The notes beneath the pieces are model-generated. The model did not search any database. It was not told the origin of the DNA and worked only from the letters and a program-made list of their open reading frames with translations. 7,036 nt of DNA, from contig WRCI01000087.1 of NCBI GenBank assembly GCA_009784145.1, positions 1 to 7,036 on the forward strand. The letters run 5' to 3'. The position numbers were made by a program, and so were the translations under genes. This DNA is from Methanobrevibacter sp. GTDB lineage: Archaea; Methanobacteriota; Methanobacteria; Methanobacteriales; Methanobacteriaceae. Position 1 is the stretch's first letter, and every line of letters begins with the position of its first letter. Shown here one piece after another: positions 6,116 to 7,036 of this stretch.

Positions 6116-7036
6116 ATTAATGCTAAAATTCCTGATGGATTAGGTAGAGCTGGTGTTATTCATACTCCTCATGGTGATATTAAAACACCAACTTTTGTAG
6201 TTGTTGGCACTTATGGTGAAGTTAGGTTCTTAGCACCTTCCAAATTTCATAGCATTGGTGTTCAATCTATGATTAGTAATGGGTTTCATTTATCAAAAAT
6301 TTCTCATGAAATTGAAGAGGCGGGAGGATTGTCTAAATATTCAGGATATAATTGTCCTACTATTACTGATAGTGGCGGATTTCAGATTATGTCCTTTGGT
6401 AGTGGATTAGGTAAAGTGATTTCCATGGACAAACGGGACATTGGTCGTGAACATTTAAAGGCAGAAAACAAAAGACGTTTATCAAGGGTAACTGATGAGG
6501 GAGTGTATTTCAAGACAAAAGAAGGTGGAGATGAAAAATTTTTTACACCTGAATATTCAATGGAATTTCAACATAAAATTGGTGCAGATATTATCATGGC
6601 ATTTGATGAGCTGACTAACATTGGTGAAAGTCGAGAATACAATGAAAAAGCACTTGATCGTACTCATAGATGGGGGATAAGGTGTTTGGCTGAACATCAG
6701 AAATTGACAAATGAGAGAGATAGTAAACCTTATCAAGCACTTTTTGGAGTGTTACAAGGTGCACATTATCAGGATTTACGAGAAAAAGCTGCTCGTGATT
6801 TGGGAGCAATGGATTTTGATGGATATGGTTTAGGTGGTGCCTTTGAAAAAGAACAATTATCAAACATTTTGCTTTGGTGTAATAAAATTTTACCAGAATC
6901 AAAACCACGACATTTACTTGGTCTTTCTAAACCAGATGATATTTTTGTAGGAGTGGAAAATGGCTGTGATACTTTTGATTGTGTGGCACCTACACGTGAG
7001 GCAAGACATGGAAAAGTTTACACCCTCGATGGAGAT
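6089..7036 (+). CDS. tgt: tRNA-guanine transglycosylase, bacterial-like type with altered base pocket and an insertion (N-terminal 316 residues; C-terminus outside window)
   Basis: The enzyme class swaps a guanine in tRNA for a 7-deazaguanine base through a TIM-barrel active site. Visible landmarks: GTYG (about 40-43), D94 in DSGGFQ (general acid/base), D173 in AFDELT (base recognition), Q223 in VLQGAHYQDLR, G249-G250 in GYGLGG, HLLGLSKPDD (about 275-284), and the nucleophile D297 in FDCVAPTREARHG. These match the bacterial queuosine enzyme better than archaeal ArcTGT, which has DSGSFQ and an IPTP stretch. Departures: the FDECT cysteine is L175; GGLAVGE is GGAFEKE (249-255); about 25 extra residues (roughly 107-131, rich in K and R) follow DSGGFQ. 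The C-terminal zinc site would lie beyond the window. The start has GTGA at 6079-6082, 6 nt before ATG. Probably cotranscribed with the YhhQ-type gene. The substrate base and target tRNA position are unresolved; acquisition from bacteria is an inference. Confidence 0.92.
   Translation, partial: MKQNQFSFEINAKIPDGLGRAGVIHTPHGDIKTPTFVVVGTYGEVRFLAPSKFHSIGVQSMISNGFHLSKISHEIEEAGGLSKYSGYNCPTITDSGGFQIMSFGSGLGKVISMDKRDIGREHLKAENKRRLSRVTDEGVYFKTKEGGDEKFFTPEYSMEFQHKIGADIIMAFDELTNIGESREYNEKALDRTHRWGIRCLAEHQKLTNERDSKPYQALFGVLQGAHYQDLREKAARDLGAMDFDGYGLGGAFEKEQLSNILLWCNKILPESKPRHLLGLSKPDDIFVGVENGCDTFDCVAPTREARHGKVYTLDGD

Noticed and set aside
6615..6908. 97-codon minus-strand frame opposite tgt
   Set aside because: tgt is clearly real here, with conserved active-site motifs in frame; the minus-strand frame is its shadow. 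The minus-strand frames at 759-977 and 5167-5385 are likewise shadows of argD and the transporter.
6089..7036. DpdA-type DNA-modifying transglycosylase
   Set aside because: DpdA proteins are more divergent TGT relatives found with other dpd genes. This one keeps close similarity to tRNA-type Tgt, including DSGGFQ and FDCVxPTR, and has no dpd neighbours in view.

Overview
The window looks like a piece of a very AT-rich archaeal chromosome, most likely from the Methanobacteriales (Methanobrevibacter or Methanosphaera type). Four things point there: A/T-saturated intergenic DNA; ribosome binding sites built on GGTGA; a large secreted 'adhesin-like' protein with Pmp-type beta-helix repeats, a DUF11 domain and a C-terminal membrane anchor; and U-rich gene ends without strong hairpins. 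The genus is an inference, because no rRNA or other definitive marker is present.

Layout. At the left edge (1-240, minus) is the N-terminal part of a cyclophilin peptidyl-prolyl isomerase. A 488-bp gap with three separate AT-rich tandem repeats separates it from the divergent argD gene (729-1901, plus), an acetylornithine aminotransferase of arginine biosynthesis. argD converges on the adhesin-like gene (minus strand, body 2379-4760). The 477 bp between the two ends is T-rich on its left half and A-rich on its right half, so each transcript would end in U-rich sequence. The adhesin frame runs well upstream of its first ATG: a good signal peptide and a strong ribosome binding site lie in frame, but the codon at the expected start is ATA. 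A second 485-bp gap follows, with a 16-bp perfect palindrome.

The right side (plus strand) is a probable two-gene 7-deazaguanine unit: a YhhQ/VUT-family membrane transporter (5246-5962) and a tRNA-guanine transglycosylase (from 6089, running off the window). The transglycosylase resembles the bacterial/queuosine type rather than the usual archaeal (archaeosine) type. It has changes in the base-recognition pocket and an extra ~25-residue insertion. The simplest reading is uptake of a 7-deazapurine base by the first protein and its insertion into tRNA by the second.

The most unusual structure sits between these two genes. About six degenerate copies of a ~31-bp unit run from the last codons of the transporter, through the whole spacer, into the first codons of the transglycosylase. 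They repeat the SD-like motif, the ATG and the beginning of the transglycosylase reading frame, and produce a chain of tiny overlapping ORFs.
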